Shown in pieces: positions 47,830 through 58,582 of a stretch of DNA of 64,000 bases. Source of the DNA: Trichobilharzia regenti (lineage: Eukaryota; Platyhelminthes; Trematoda; Strigeidida; Schistosomatidae); contig OX235268.1 of NCBI GenBank assembly GCA_944472135.2, forward strand, positions 11,104,589-11,168,588. Reading direction: 5' to 3'. A program made the position numbers and the translations under genes. Under the pieces are notes generated by a model. The model ran no database searches and was not told where the DNA came from. It was given only the letters and a program-made list of their open reading frames with translations. The stretch's first letter is position 1, and the number at the start of each line of letters is the position of its first letter.

Positions 47830-50030
47830 AGGTTACCAAGCACCATCAGAAAAGTGACTCGCTAGTACAACTTAAAAACAAAGAGGAATATTTCAGGATA
47901 TATCATAACATAGTAAAAGGTGTATGAGGAATAATTTGAAGCTCGGCGACAAAGTTGAATGTAGTTGTGGAGATTGCAAGGCTTGCAGCACCAACAGTGT
48001 AATATACATGAAAGGATAAAATGTGATCCCGAATTTTCAACTTACCACATTCACCATCATGAATAAGGCACGAAATACAGATAAGAAGTAGTATTTCTTT
48101 GCAGAAATTCATTGTGAACAAACGGCTAACTAATTCTACGTCTCCTTATATACTGAAATTTGTTATTGTTTACAAGTCTTATCATCCAATACCATGAAAG
48201 AAAATGTCATCATGTCAACTTCAGAGTTGTTTTGGTACTTTCGAAGATTATCTCTAATTGTTTTTTAGAACAACACATTTAAGTGAACAATATTGTTTTC
48301 AATTAGATCTCATCAGGCTTAACTCTAATATATAAATTTTTGACAAATAAAATACAAATATAAACCAAACATGGTGTTTTGTTAATGTATTTTGGCGCAC
48401 GTTTGACGCCATTCACTAGTTTTATCATCTTCTTTGAAATACTTCCAACTTTAGAATGGAGAAAATAAAATACAGTCTTTAGTGATTTTGTAAACTAAGA
48501 AACGTATAATTGACATCTATTTAACAGCGAAAAATGTATGATTTCGTAAATGTAGCTACTATTTCCATAAAATGTTGATTCTACAAATCAGTTTACTCCA
48601 GAGAACATGATTTGCTAAATGAAGTAAATGGGAACCAACTTATGAGAAGTGTGATTTTGCGGTTCGTATCCTCCGCAAATGAATACGGCATCAGTTTACT
48701 TGAATTTCGAATCTGAATGAATGGCTTATTAGAAATAGAAACTATAATCCAACTTTACCACCAATTATTTCTGCGAATCACAGTCTCTGGAACATGCATT
48801 TAGGCAAGCTGAATTTCAGGCTTACAGAATATAAAATTTATTCTATTACATTTTATCGCATACGAGTTTCTAAATAGTCAGTCACGAAGACAACCATGTT
48901 CTTCATTGTAACTCTAACATGGTGCACTATTCATCTAACCAGAATGCATCAAAAAAAAGCGAGTACATTACATAGGAGACATAAATTTATGATCTAAGCT
49001 TCTACATTTTGTTGCATTAACGCATGTTGTCACTTGAACATTCAAAAATCAGAAAAAACGCATTCTGTTCTGTTTCTTTAGTACAAATTACTTAAGGATA
49101 GGCTTTGTTAAATTTCTCTAATATCAATGTCAGCTTACTTTCCTTCCCTGATAATAAACTAATATATCCAGATAGTAATCTGATCTGTTGTATGCAGATA
49201 GGAAAAGAATAGGATTCCTAGAAATGAAAATGGAAGTGTTTATGAACACCTAAGATGTACAGGGTAAACACGAAACACACGTTTCCACACAACAGAAATC
49301 AACTTATGGCGTGATCATTCATAATCTTGTTATCAATATTGCTGTTTATTTCTAAATCACTTATGGAGGTCTAGTAATTTCATAGGTAACAAAATATACT
49401 GAAAGTGAATTCATCTTATTATGTTGAGATAAGCTGTGTATTTCCGTCGTTTAAGTTGAAAAAAACACACAATTTATATGCGTAAACAATGAAAGTGTGG
49501 AAATAAACAGTTTTATTTTCACTTATATTGCTGCCACACATTAGATAATTTACTTGTATTTCCCAAATTCAACGTATATCTTTGCATGAAATAAAATATC
49601 TGTGTAGTGAAATGGCAATACACAGGTGAACGGATGAGCGTTGACCAAAAGGAGAAATTAAGAAACACTGAATTAGTCCTGCTCCCTTGCAGCGTGTATG
49701 AAGCAACTCACATAGCGTACCTAAAGGCAGTTAACGTGTTGATGTAATCTATGGTTAAGATTCAAAAGAAGTGGCCATAGTATTCTGTATCCATTAACTG
49801 TCAAGTATGTAAAGATGCAGGCTATTTTATGCTGTCAAAAGTAACGTTTCTTTCATCACATAAAATCAGGATTATTTACCCCCTCTCCCAACTCCATTTT
49901 AGACGTAGTAATGATCTTATTGCCTCTCCTTAGTAGGTGAAACAAAGTTATTTCTATTTCTATATATATTTATTCAGTCATGTAAACATAAATATCGTTT
50001 TTACTATGAAGTTTAGGATCTCAGCCTGCA
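47830..50030. other. No recognised feature
   Basis: AT-rich, short ORFs only, no repeat shared with the window that I can see. Confidence 0.4.
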
Positions 50031-50036
50031 CTGAAT

Positions 50037-50048
50037 ATATATTTTTTC
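50037..50048. repeat. Left target-site duplication of compound SINE-A
   Basis: ATATATTTTTTC, repeated exactly at 50760-50771. It is low in complexity, so somewhat less secure than the other duplications. Confidence 0.7.
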
Positions 50049-50104
50049 ATGGAGGATTTAATCATGAGCTGACATCAGTTAGAGAACCACTGGAAAACCT
50101 GGGA

Positions 50105-50150
50105 GTACTGGACAGCCGTTTCGTCCTAGTTTGGGACTCCTCAGCAGTAC
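50105..50150 (-). ncRNA. Hammerhead ribozyme, inverted copy
   Basis: Same architecture as 50619-50664 with the full CTGAGGA core, stem II GTCC/GGAC, GAAA and stem I GTACTG/CAGTAC. Stem III reads CGGCTG, which still pairs with one G-U. Expected to be active or nearly so. Confidence 0.85.
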
Positions 50151-50535
50151 GCACCCACCGGGATTCGAACCCAGGACCTTCTGGTTACAAGGCGAGCTCG
50201 TAGACCATTGAGCCACTGGGACCCGATCCAATGGTCCTTGAATTCTAACTTCTGCCAGTTCACGACATAGCGCGACCAGTGGTTCTCTAACTGATGTCAG
50301 CTCATGATTAAATCCTCCATGCAATCAAACAAAATCCCTGCAAAAACCAATACTTGAAAATTCATCAGATGCTCACTAGTGACTGGCCCTATTCAGGCAG
50401 TTAACCTGAGGTTCTAGTGCGAAGCCGTGACCAGTAGGGTACAGCAGGTCGAAGATGAGGCAGTAACTCATCGAAGAAGACATTGCGAAGTGGTCGCGCT
50501 ATGTCGTGAACTGGCAGAAGTTAGAATTCAAGGAC

Positions 50536-50612
50536 CATTGGATCGGGTCCCAGTGGCTCAATGGTCTACGAGCTCGCCTTGTAACCAGAAGGTCCTGGGT
50601 TCGAATCCCGGT
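50536..50612 (+). promoter_or_regulatory. tRNA-like RNA polymerase III promoter of SINE-A
   Basis: A tRNA-like stretch with box A side AGTGGCTCAATGGTC and a canonical box B GGTTCGAATCC at 50598-50608. The anticodon-loop position reads CTTGTAA, reminiscent of tRNA-Thr(TGT). The acceptor stem does not close and the sequence continues straight into the ribozyme, so this is a SINE promoter and not a tRNA gene. Confidence 0.75.
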
Positions 50613-50618
50613 GGGTGC

Positions 50619-50664
50619 GTACTGCTGAGGAGTCCCAAACTAGGACGAAACAGCTGTCCAGTAC
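50619..50664 (+). ncRNA. Hammerhead ribozyme of SINE-A
   Basis: All conserved parts are present. Stem I GTACTG (50619-50624) pairs with CAGTAC (50659-50664). The core CTGAGGA is at 50625-50631. Stem II GTCC (50632-50635) pairs with GGAC (50643-50646) around CAAACTA. GAAA follows at 50647-50650. Stem III is the loopless palindrome CAGCTG (50651-50656), then TC, with cleavage expected after C50658. A palindromic stem III suggests the ribozyme folds best as a dimer, as described for schistosome Sm-alpha hammerheads. Position 7 of the core is G, which hammerheads tolerate. Confidence 0.92.
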
Positions 50665-50774
50665 TCCCAGGTTTTCCAGTGGTTCTCTAACTGATGTCAG
50701 CTCATGATTAAATCCTCCATGCAATCAAACAAAATCCCTACAAAAACCAATACTTGAAAATATATTTTTTCGTC

Positions 50775-52480
50775 GGAAATATAAGGCTCTCATGTTTTGA
50801 AGTATATTCTATCCCCTATCGAATTCTATTTACAAGTAATGTTGTAATTGAAAATCAGTCTGTATCATCAGGAAGAGATAAGTTCTCCCGCTGTGATATA
50901 ACCTATGTCTCTTCAACAGAATAAATTATTGCACTTAGCTTTGAATTCCATTCCTGATCCGATCAAGGGAGTTTCAGGATGGTGAACGATTTTCAAAGCC
51001 TGGTGTTAGGTGGAAATAGGATACTGATTACGGAATATGAAGTGATGAGAGCATCCTCTTTCCTATGTCTTTGATTGGTCGTGTACACTTGCGTTTCAGC
51101 GTCTGGAAACGTAAACAACAGGCTTTTCATTCTGCCTAAGTATTGTGGCCATACCCACTTCAGAAGTATTTGTATTGGAGAAAACTTCTCTGATGATAAA
51201 TAATGTTTTCCGGAGAGCTCAACGTTTTGGAAAATTGGGAGTTTTTAAAATGTATTCTGATGACATTGTTTTCATACGACATTTTGACTGAAGGTAGTAT
51301 CAAAACAGAGGATAATAGCTCAATACAATGGCGGATAAATCTGGTGTCATATTTAACACTGCCACTTCATGATCTCAGAGATGACGTACTAGTCTGTGAA
51401 GTCAACTGAATTTAAAGGGAAGTGACCAGCGTTGACACATAATCCTCCGCAGTCTACAGTATATTCTAACCATGATACAGGCGATAAAATGAGATGACAT
51501 TCGGATAGATTAGCCACTACAGTTTCCATCACGGAAAAGTCTAAGCAGCTGTTTAATGCATCAATCATAAGATTCAATATTTGGAGATCGACTGCGATGT
51601 TACCTTGACGAGTTTCAGTCCGGCCTTTTCAATGTCATACCATATGTTGTTTTTTGAAGTGTAGCAGAACTTGCTGTTAAGTCAATAGACTACAACTTAC
51701 GCTTGATGAATGGTTGTCATTTATCTCGATGACTCATCATGTTGGGTCCGTAAATTAGCGTACTATAAATCTACTTTAGCAACTCGTTTCAAGCCATTTA
51801 CTTCCCAAAGAATATCCTCTGTTACTTGTTCAGTGTAACTTCACCGTAATCAGCATGTACTGGTTTAAAGAAGACGTTCGCTCGAGAGTGTTGTTAGTTT
51901 CCTATATGAATCAACTAGTGTGACAATGGAAAACTCGGATTCCGTTGTCTACATGACATTGTGGTGAGAGCTGTCTGCTAGCCAAAATTGTTGGACAGCA
52001 GTTTACTTTCCATATATTGGTCAAGAGAAAAGAACAAGAACAAGGACAAACTCAGCAATAGATTACAGCGAACTTTGCTTGGGCGAATATGATTCGCAGG
52101 TGTATAGTCTGACCTTCAAAGAAATGGCCACAAAGAGGTGACAGAATAACTCTCAGCGAGAAGACAGCCAATCGGAAAAATCTGTTTCTCTGCTAATAAT
52201 AACAAATAATAATGTGTATAATTCATAATTATCTCTTGATTTCCTCAACAAAAATTAGTCTAATATGTCTCTTTCGATCTTTCATGTGGACTGAATTCTG
52301 AGGCAAGCTTGTAATGTGGTCGAAACATTCGGTAGTTTCATATCATGAGGCATTGTCATGTGGCAATCGCCAACAAGAACCATCTGCAACCATTTAAGAA
52401 CTTATGACCATCTTAAAATTTTAACTGCTTCACCAGTTGTTGCAGTGAGAAACGTAATCACTGTGCTACAGTAGATAAAT
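50775..52480. other. No recognised feature
   Basis: Short ORFs only. A segment near 52020-52180 has a somewhat protein-like open run but no recognisable motif. Confidence 0.4.
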
Positions 52481-52680
52481 CAAGAGCGCGAATAATTCAG
52501 TGGTAACCTCTCTGAACGCAGTGCTTCGTGGCGCAAGTTTGAATTTTCGGAAGCGACATGAGTTCCCCCAGCTACGCATTTCTAGCGAGTGCAAACTAGC
52601 ACAAAAACCTAGGTCTAAATCTTCCTGACTATTGTCTTCAACAATTCACAGTGCATTGTGATGGTGAACAGCCTTGAATA
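52480..52680 (+). repeat. Decayed SINE-B copy with hammerhead relic
   Basis: It keeps the SINE-B order: a tRNA-like part (TTCAGTGGTAACCTCTC; box B GCAAGTTTGAATTTTC), CATGAGTTCCCC, then the ribozyme relic at about 52575-52618. Here stem II (GTGC/GCAC around AAACTA) and the palindromic stem III CCTAGG are better kept than in the 34-kb copies, while the core (CTAGCGA) and stem I are damaged. Together the copies reveal the ancestral ribozyme. Confidence 0.65.
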
Positions 52681-52768
52681 GTGGCCAAATATTATACTGC
52701 TTTGGAATACATTTATTGACACCTTACACTCTGTTGATGTGATGAGCCAGAATCCTAACGTTTTAATC

Positions 52769-52771
<3 letters not shown>

Positions 52772-52811
<40 letters not shown>
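52772..52811. repeat. (TA)n microsatellite
   Basis: TA dinucleotide run of about 40 bp. Confidence 0.95.
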
Positions 52812-52813
<2 letters not shown>

Positions 52814-52999
52814 CAAAGAAGTACAATATTTAAAAGAGGGTAACTGCTGACGAATGGAAACACTGAAGTACTAGACCTGAAATGGCAACATCCAAAATCA
52901 TGAACGGTTATATCAATGGCAAACTGAGGAACCATCATCAGTCGAGAGTCACTCTGTAGAATGAATGAGAGCAGAAAACTCTGCACGAACCTCTGGGCC

Positions 53000-53250
53000 T
53001 TCCCTCAGTCGGTGAATGTAGGCAACGTAGATATTCACAAAATATACTGAAGGTCAACTGGCTTTCACAAGGAAGATATCTATGCGAATGTTGTCAGTGA
53101 AAGACGGTAGAGATTACCTAACTACTCAAGAGGTGGGACAGAGAAAACGCTTGCTGTCATGATTCTGGATAAAATTTGTTCCAGCCACATTAGGGCTTCG
53201 GTTGCTACTGCTGAAATCATTATAGCCACTCCATCAGTGTGTTCGTGGTT
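53000..53250 (+). pseudogene. RTE relic (endonuclease-RT linker)
   Basis: It follows the RTE sequence around 44,840-45,030: a GGCAACGTAGATATTC segment, then TTGTCAGTGAAAGACGG (VKDG), TACTCAAGAGGTGGGACAG (EVGQRK; compare KEVEQRK). Frameshifts and stops are present. Similarity is modest, so this rests on order as much as identity. Confidence 0.5.
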
Positions 53251-54005
53251 ACCTTCTGAGTGATCGAAATATATTATTGATTCTCCTGTGGACAATGTTG
53301 TGAATCCACATCCACTTCAGTGATATAATTCCGTATTCCGTTGCCTACCTGGGCAGCCTTCCCTGTCTCGTACACTGTGCCAACATTTCACGGCTTTCAC
53401 CAAAGCGACTCACTTTGCTTCGAACAAAGAATAGAATTTTTAATTGAAGTTTTTAAATTTTACATATATTTTCTGTGTTGAAGATTATCTAGCGGTTTGA
53501 AATATTTAGTGGTGTGGGAATGCTACCCACATGCCAAAACCACCCTCTTTAATTTAGAATAAAACCGGCTAGGAAACAAAAGAGCTACCCCACTAGCCGC
53601 GGATTTGTGAAAAAATTATTTCTAAAAAATATAGGATTATTAAACATTTCAAAGATTTTTATTGAATCGAAGACTGGAAATTTCGTTACTGAAAGTGACA
53701 TTAGAGAGTAGGTGAGGTCTTCGATTATTAAAGCGATAAATATGCAACACACGCGTTTCATCTAATAAAGTAAATCATGTGAGAAAATTATTCACAGTTA
53801 TCATAGGAGATTCAAACGTGTTAGACAGAAAAGTCGAGAAACGAGAGAAGATGAGAAAATAGAGGCAACAAAGTGACGAAACAAAGGTTCAACAAGCCAA
53901 ATACAATTCATTTTTGCAACGGTCTAAAGATTAAAGACTGATTATCCACGGTTCCCCCAATATATTTATCCAAACATAAGTATGTCTATCTTCTCACCTC
54001 TTAAA

Positions 54006-55178
54006 GCTTCATTTTTTCAAATATATTCCTATGACTATTCCGTGCATGATCAGATACATTACGCGATTCAGATAAATTACATCTTCACATTGCTTTGTCA
54101 AAATGAGCAAAGCGGACTGTTTCCTATCCGTAGGTTTCTCATTTGAAAGAATAGTGAAACTCTCGCTACTGCAAACACTGTTTGCCTTTAGAACAAGTAC
54201 CATATCACAAAGTCGATACACTCAAAATTGAAGCATTTATTCTCACTGTGTTTTTAGTTTTGAGTAAATTGCTGTCATATTCACAGTGATTCCATTAAAC
54301 ATCACAATCTTATACAGAGATGCTTGAAAATGTGCGAACATATGCCACAAACTTTGATGAATTTAGGGCCACAGAAATATACTCAACTACCTCAGAGTAC
54401 TAGGCTGTAGAGTGGCAAATGCGGTAATGTCTCTTCTCCAATATGTATTAATATATGGCAATAAACACAACTCCAACAGTGTCTAATATTATTGCAAATC
54501 TATCATGGATATATGTGGGTGAAACTTTTGATATATGAAATTAACATCCCACTATTTCTATTTATATGAGAACAGGGTTTTAGAAGTAGGATGTTGTAAA
54601 GTCTAGGGGAATCATATTCAATGAAAATCAGTGATTTAGCACAATTTGTTTTTTGAAGGCAGCCCCAGCCTTATTCCCTGCTCCTAATCATATCAGAGCT
54701 AGAATGCATCTAGTGATATACAATAAAAGAGGCAAATATCCCGGGTGAATACACGAGACATACGCAGTCTAAATTAAAGCTTGAATGTGATTTTAGTGAA
54801 AAAATATAAATCTTTTTCTGCGTATGTAAATTAGAAATGCGTGTAAAATTTACTTGTTTACATTTTTTAATCACAATATTGACAGTGATATTGTCATAAT
54901 CGGATTCATAATATGCATGAAGTCGCCTGAGAACTAGGTGTTGTTATGTTTACCATGTTTTGTTTTTGTCTTCATATCTCATCACATCACGTGTCAAAAA
55001 GGCCAACTTTTTGTTTCTTGCTATTGAGAAAAGTTTTGTTCAGGTAGTAGTGAAGAGATTGATAAAGACATGACGTGGCACACGTACAGTAGATGGAAGG
55101 GTTATTATTAGATTGAAAATGAAATTGTCAGTCTCCCTTCTTACTTATAAAATTTAGATGTTTACTGGATGGAGCAAA
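54006..55178. repeat. 1.17-kb near-identical duplication, copy 1
   Basis: Matches 62431-63603 with a constant offset of 8,425 bp and no indel that I can find. It contains no ORF longer than 70 codons and no motif I know. Outside the block similarity falls sharply, although weaker resemblance continues on both sides (TCACYTCTTRAAGCTTC on the left, ATGGYGCAGTTA on the right). It could be an unclassified repeat, a segmental duplication homogenised by gene conversion, or an assembly artefact. Confidence 0.85.
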
Positions 55179-55179
55179 T

Positions 55180-56800
55180 ATTATAATTAATGGTGCAGTT
55201 AACAATCATATAGTCATAAACTAATGCATATTACTGAGACAACGATGTGAGAGAACCTTGTATCGAGATTTCGGTTTTGCCACTGTCCACCTTTAAAAAT
55301 GATGCATTGTAATTATTTTATATTGTCGTGATATTCTTATATCAGTATTAGTGAATTTTTGAAGTTAACCTTGTACTAGTGATATGTGGCCTATGATGAA
55401 GAAAAGTAATTAGTGTTTCTATTATATTGCAGAATTAAGTCAACACGGGTCAATCATTCACAACGTTGTTTACGAAGAAACCATGATTGATATACTTCCC
55501 TCTGTTTTATAAAAAAGCAGTTGAGGAGACTGAAACATTATCGAACGTGTAAAAATGGAGTACGTTAAGGTCAACTGTGTGATTTCTAATCAAGTCATCC
55601 AAAATAATACCTCACTCAAAAAATGTCCCGTAGTATTAGAAGAGGTGAGTAACACTACCAAATTAATAGGTATTTTCTGCTTCTTTGGGCAATATTCTTT
55701 GTGATTCTCAGATACTTCTAGTATTTGATTTTGGGTAAATAATTTTGCTAAACACCACTTGATTTTTATTCGAGAAATAATCGAATCCGCGTAGCTTCCC
55801 AATGGATCTTTTATGGTAATTTCGCATTTGATTTATTATGATGGTGAATAGAACCAAGGATTTTACTGAAAAGATTCGTCCAGGTATACAGCCGAACATG
55901 AATACTAACTTCATGCTTTCAGAACATAACAAGTCGGTTTTGTTCTTCACATGCACTGCAATATTCTAATAATTCTGAAGGCAGCTAACCACCCAAATCT
56001 ACTCTTTATTATGAAGAAAATGAGACAAAGTATGAAACTTACATCTAATTTCACACATTCTCCATGATTTAGAAGAATAATGGACTGAGTTAATACTTAT
56101 AACGTTGGCTCACCGTTGACTGGTGCCTTGTTATTTATTTACATTGCCTAAACGAATTTGAGCTCTCTTTCCTTTTGACCTCAACTGGAAATAACATTCA
56201 TGCATTTTGTGATGTACCTGTTCATGAAGACCACGCCCGCTCCACCTACAATCACAAAAAATCAGCGCTGTAACTGATACCACTGGAACAATTAAGGGGA
56301 GAATATTATACACTGGCCCAAGAAGTCGTGCAGATCTGTATTGACAGATTACACAGACATACTATTTGGAAGCTGTGTGGAGACTACGTACTGCTACCTT
56401 TACGAATTTCTTCGATCCCCTACATGTTATTTACGGAAAGAAGTGCATTTGAAGAAGGAGACTAGATTTCTACATATCATTAGATTGGATGAAATCTGAA
56501 GATGATAACTAAGTCCATCATTAAGGAAAGTGTGAAGTGAGTGCAAGCGTGATGTACCCTATCCTTTCGAATGGAGATGAACATGGATAATGTGACTCAG
56601 CGAAACAAGAAATGGAAGTGTTAAGCGACTTTATAAGGGACACTTGCTGATCTAAAAGTATTAATGTATGTCACTGTGAGAATTTGTCAATATAAATTTC
56701 ACCCACAATCACATTATATTCTAGCACAGTACACAAGTTCTATTCTAATGTCAAACTTGTAAGGACATTGTGACTAATAAATCAGACATAATTATTTCTT
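55180..56800. other. No recognised feature
   Basis: AT-rich with short ORFs. It may include the lost 5' part of the PLE relic that starts near 56815, but nothing aligns by eye. Confidence 0.4.
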
Positions 56801-56814
56801 TTTTGTATACACGC

Positions 56815-57252
56815 ACATTCTACGCCACATCTCTTTTTCTCACTTGCCGAACATTTTCGATCCCTGTTCCTACGATTAAAGGACGAAATTCTGTGGACTC
56901 TACGTCAAACTGTATCTACAAGTTCACCTGCAGCTGCGGTGACACCTATATAGGTAGAACTAACAGAATGTTCCAATGTCGTCGAAAAGAACATGTTCCA
57001 AAATGGCTAGTAAATCATATCGGAAATCCTAACGCGATTAATCTTAGTAGAAATCCAGCATCATCCATTCCAAAACACTTATTAATGTCTGGTCACAAAA
57101 TCAATATTAATAACTGTTTCACAATTATTTCACATAACTCTAATTCAAGGTTACTGAAGGTGATGGAAGCACTTTGGATTAATCACATACAGCCTAAACT
57201 GTGTATACAAAAATCAATAGACTTCAATCTTCGCCTACCCTGGACTACATGA
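56815..57252 (+). pseudogene. PLE relic, GIY-YIG nuclease end
   Basis: An open frame (from 56770) whose last 145 codons match the PLE C-terminus: a segment like TFSxRPMI, then NCIYKFTCSCGDTYIGRT (the GIY-YIG motif, intact Tyr-Ile-Gly-Arg), CRRKEHVPKWL, HLLMSGHKI, LKVMEALWINHIQPKLCIQK, ending in LPWTT. The RT is missing, so it is 5'-truncated, and there is no start codon of its own with a sensible context. The sequence is clearly different from the 36-43 kb and 58-61 kb families. Confidence 0.85.
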
Positions 57253-57259
57253 CCTATCT

Positions 57260-58058
57260 AAATATGATTGGTCATTAGTATGTACTTTTGTTTTTATTTA
57301 ACTGAGTAATTTTCATGAACTTTATTTTATCATTGTTAACCATGTTAGTTGTAAAGCGGTTGTAAAGAAACTACGAAATGATATCATCTCGCGAAATTTG
57401 TCTTCTTAATGCCTTATTCAAATTTATCAAAGGAACTAATTGTTTTAATAATTATTCCTAACCAAACTTTGTATTTCACTTATATATCTAGAACTTGGCT
57501 GTTGTGACCGCCAGTTGGAATACTGGAATTATTCGGCAGAATGTATCACAAAACATGGAAACAATGATTGTTCACCTGCTTCTTATGACTCGTGAATAAT
57601 TTCATTAGAAAACCTAGTACTTATCAAATGCCGTATTTAATCGTTTTTCCCATTTCAAATTTCTTCGTATTTTCGAAATACGAAAAATTCAATTCCATAT
57701 TGTTGTGTATAGAAGTCATTGTGCCAGTGAACCGGGAAACCTATGAATACTGAGTAAAAGATTCAACACTGCCTGCCTTCGTCAACACAACCTGAACCTC
57801 AGGTCAGCCTGTGCAATATACACTGAACTGATTAACTAGAATCTATTCAAATGATAAATAACGTTCAACAGTTTCTTCAACAAAGATTTGATTTAAATCC
57901 AAATGTTTCCTGTTCATTAGTGAAAGTGCGAAGTTTACACTAAAGAGGATGGATACACAAAATGATTAAAACCACGTAGGTCGTGATTCCCACAACAGTA
58001 CTGAGATAAGAATAAGCGTTTAGTGAGCCACATTTCAATTAAACAAGGAGGTGAATAG
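57260..58058. other. Noncoding; possible terminal repeat of the PLE relic
   Basis: No ORF or known repeat. The first few hundred bases would be where the 3' pLTR of the 56.8-kb relic should lie, but I found no hammerhead-like motif there. Confidence 0.4.
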
Positions 58059-58070
58059 AGAAGAAACATA
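58059..58070. repeat. Left target-site duplication of the 58-61 kb PLE
   Basis: AGAAGAAACATA, repeated exactly at 61401-61412. Confidence 0.82.
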
Positions 58071-58582
58071 TAAAATATAAGAAGGCGTTCAGCGAAGAGA
58101 ATCTTTTCGGCGAATTCATTCACTGAGCTGTACAATCGCATATATATACAACTTCGTTTGTGTGTGTGTGTGTGCATCAGTTTTATAAAGTTTAGATAAT
58201 TATGTAATGTAAGTATTATTTGGCTTGGAGACAAACGTTAAGATAAAAATAAAATAGAATTGATTAAGTGAATTGGATGACGTAATACAGTTGAGTAGAA
58301 TTCAGAGTAGGTCAGGTTGGCAACAGTGTTAATGAGTGGTGGTTAAAATTAAATAAGGGTGGGGTTAGAGAATAATACAGTTGAAAATAAGTAAGTTAAT
58401 CGGATGACGTAACATAGTTGACTAGAAATTGGACGTGGGTCAAGTTAGCAACATTGTTAATGAGGGTAGAGTTACAAAAGGGTGGGGTAGAGAATAATAT
58501 AAATGAAGATGTGAAATAATAAAATGATAAATTAAATGAAAAGACAAAATAATACAATTAGTAAGACTGAAATTAAGAAAGA
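58071..58582 (-). repeat. 3' pLTR of the second PLE
   Basis: It contains a tandem duplication of about 127 bp (marked by GGATGACGTAA at 58275 and 58402, each followed by a TTAATGAG and a GGGTGGGG block) and a (GT)n run. The outward end carries the hammerhead-like motif (58090-58130). Confidence 0.85.
58090..58130 (-). ncRNA. Hammerhead-like motif, 3' pLTR of second PLE
   Basis: CAGC and GCTG form stem I, extended outward by GCG with CGC. GAAA is followed by a short stem III AGA/TCT, then TC. The core segment TCAGTGAATGAATTC does not match CTGANGA cleanly. The equivalent motif in the inverted arm (61335-61375) differs at one or two bases. Confidence 0.4.

Larger units (their letters stand above)
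50049..50759 (+). mobile_element. Compound hammerhead SINE-A: inverted part-unit plus 1.2 forward units
   Basis: The left piece (50049-50275) is a partial unit on the minus strand, containing the tRNA-like region, the hammerhead and the tail up to CCTCCAT. It joins without spacer to a forward piece (50276-50759) that begins just after the hammerhead (CCAGTGGTTCTCTAACTG), runs through the unit start, tRNA-like region and hammerhead, and passes its own starting point again. CTGATGTCAG recurs at 50291 and 50691, giving a unit of exactly 400 bp. The whole is flanked by one 12-bp target duplication, so both pieces came in together. This corresponds in plan to Sm-alpha-like or retrozyme-type elements. 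There is no coding capacity; the 80-87 codon open frames across it are translations of the repeat. Confidence 0.88.

Noticed and set aside
50536..50612. Possible tRNA-Thr gene
   Set aside because: Box B and anticodon-like loop are good, but there is no closed acceptor stem and the sequence runs on into the ribozyme. It is the promoter part of a SINE.
50079..50690. Two open frames of 81-87 codons on opposite strands with near-identical proteins
   Set aside because: They are translations of the SINE-A tRNA-like and hammerhead region, not genes.
52615..52986. 123-codon ORF on the minus strand
   Set aside because: It spans the (TA)n tract (IYIYIY run) and a SINE-B relic, and has no protein-like features of its own.
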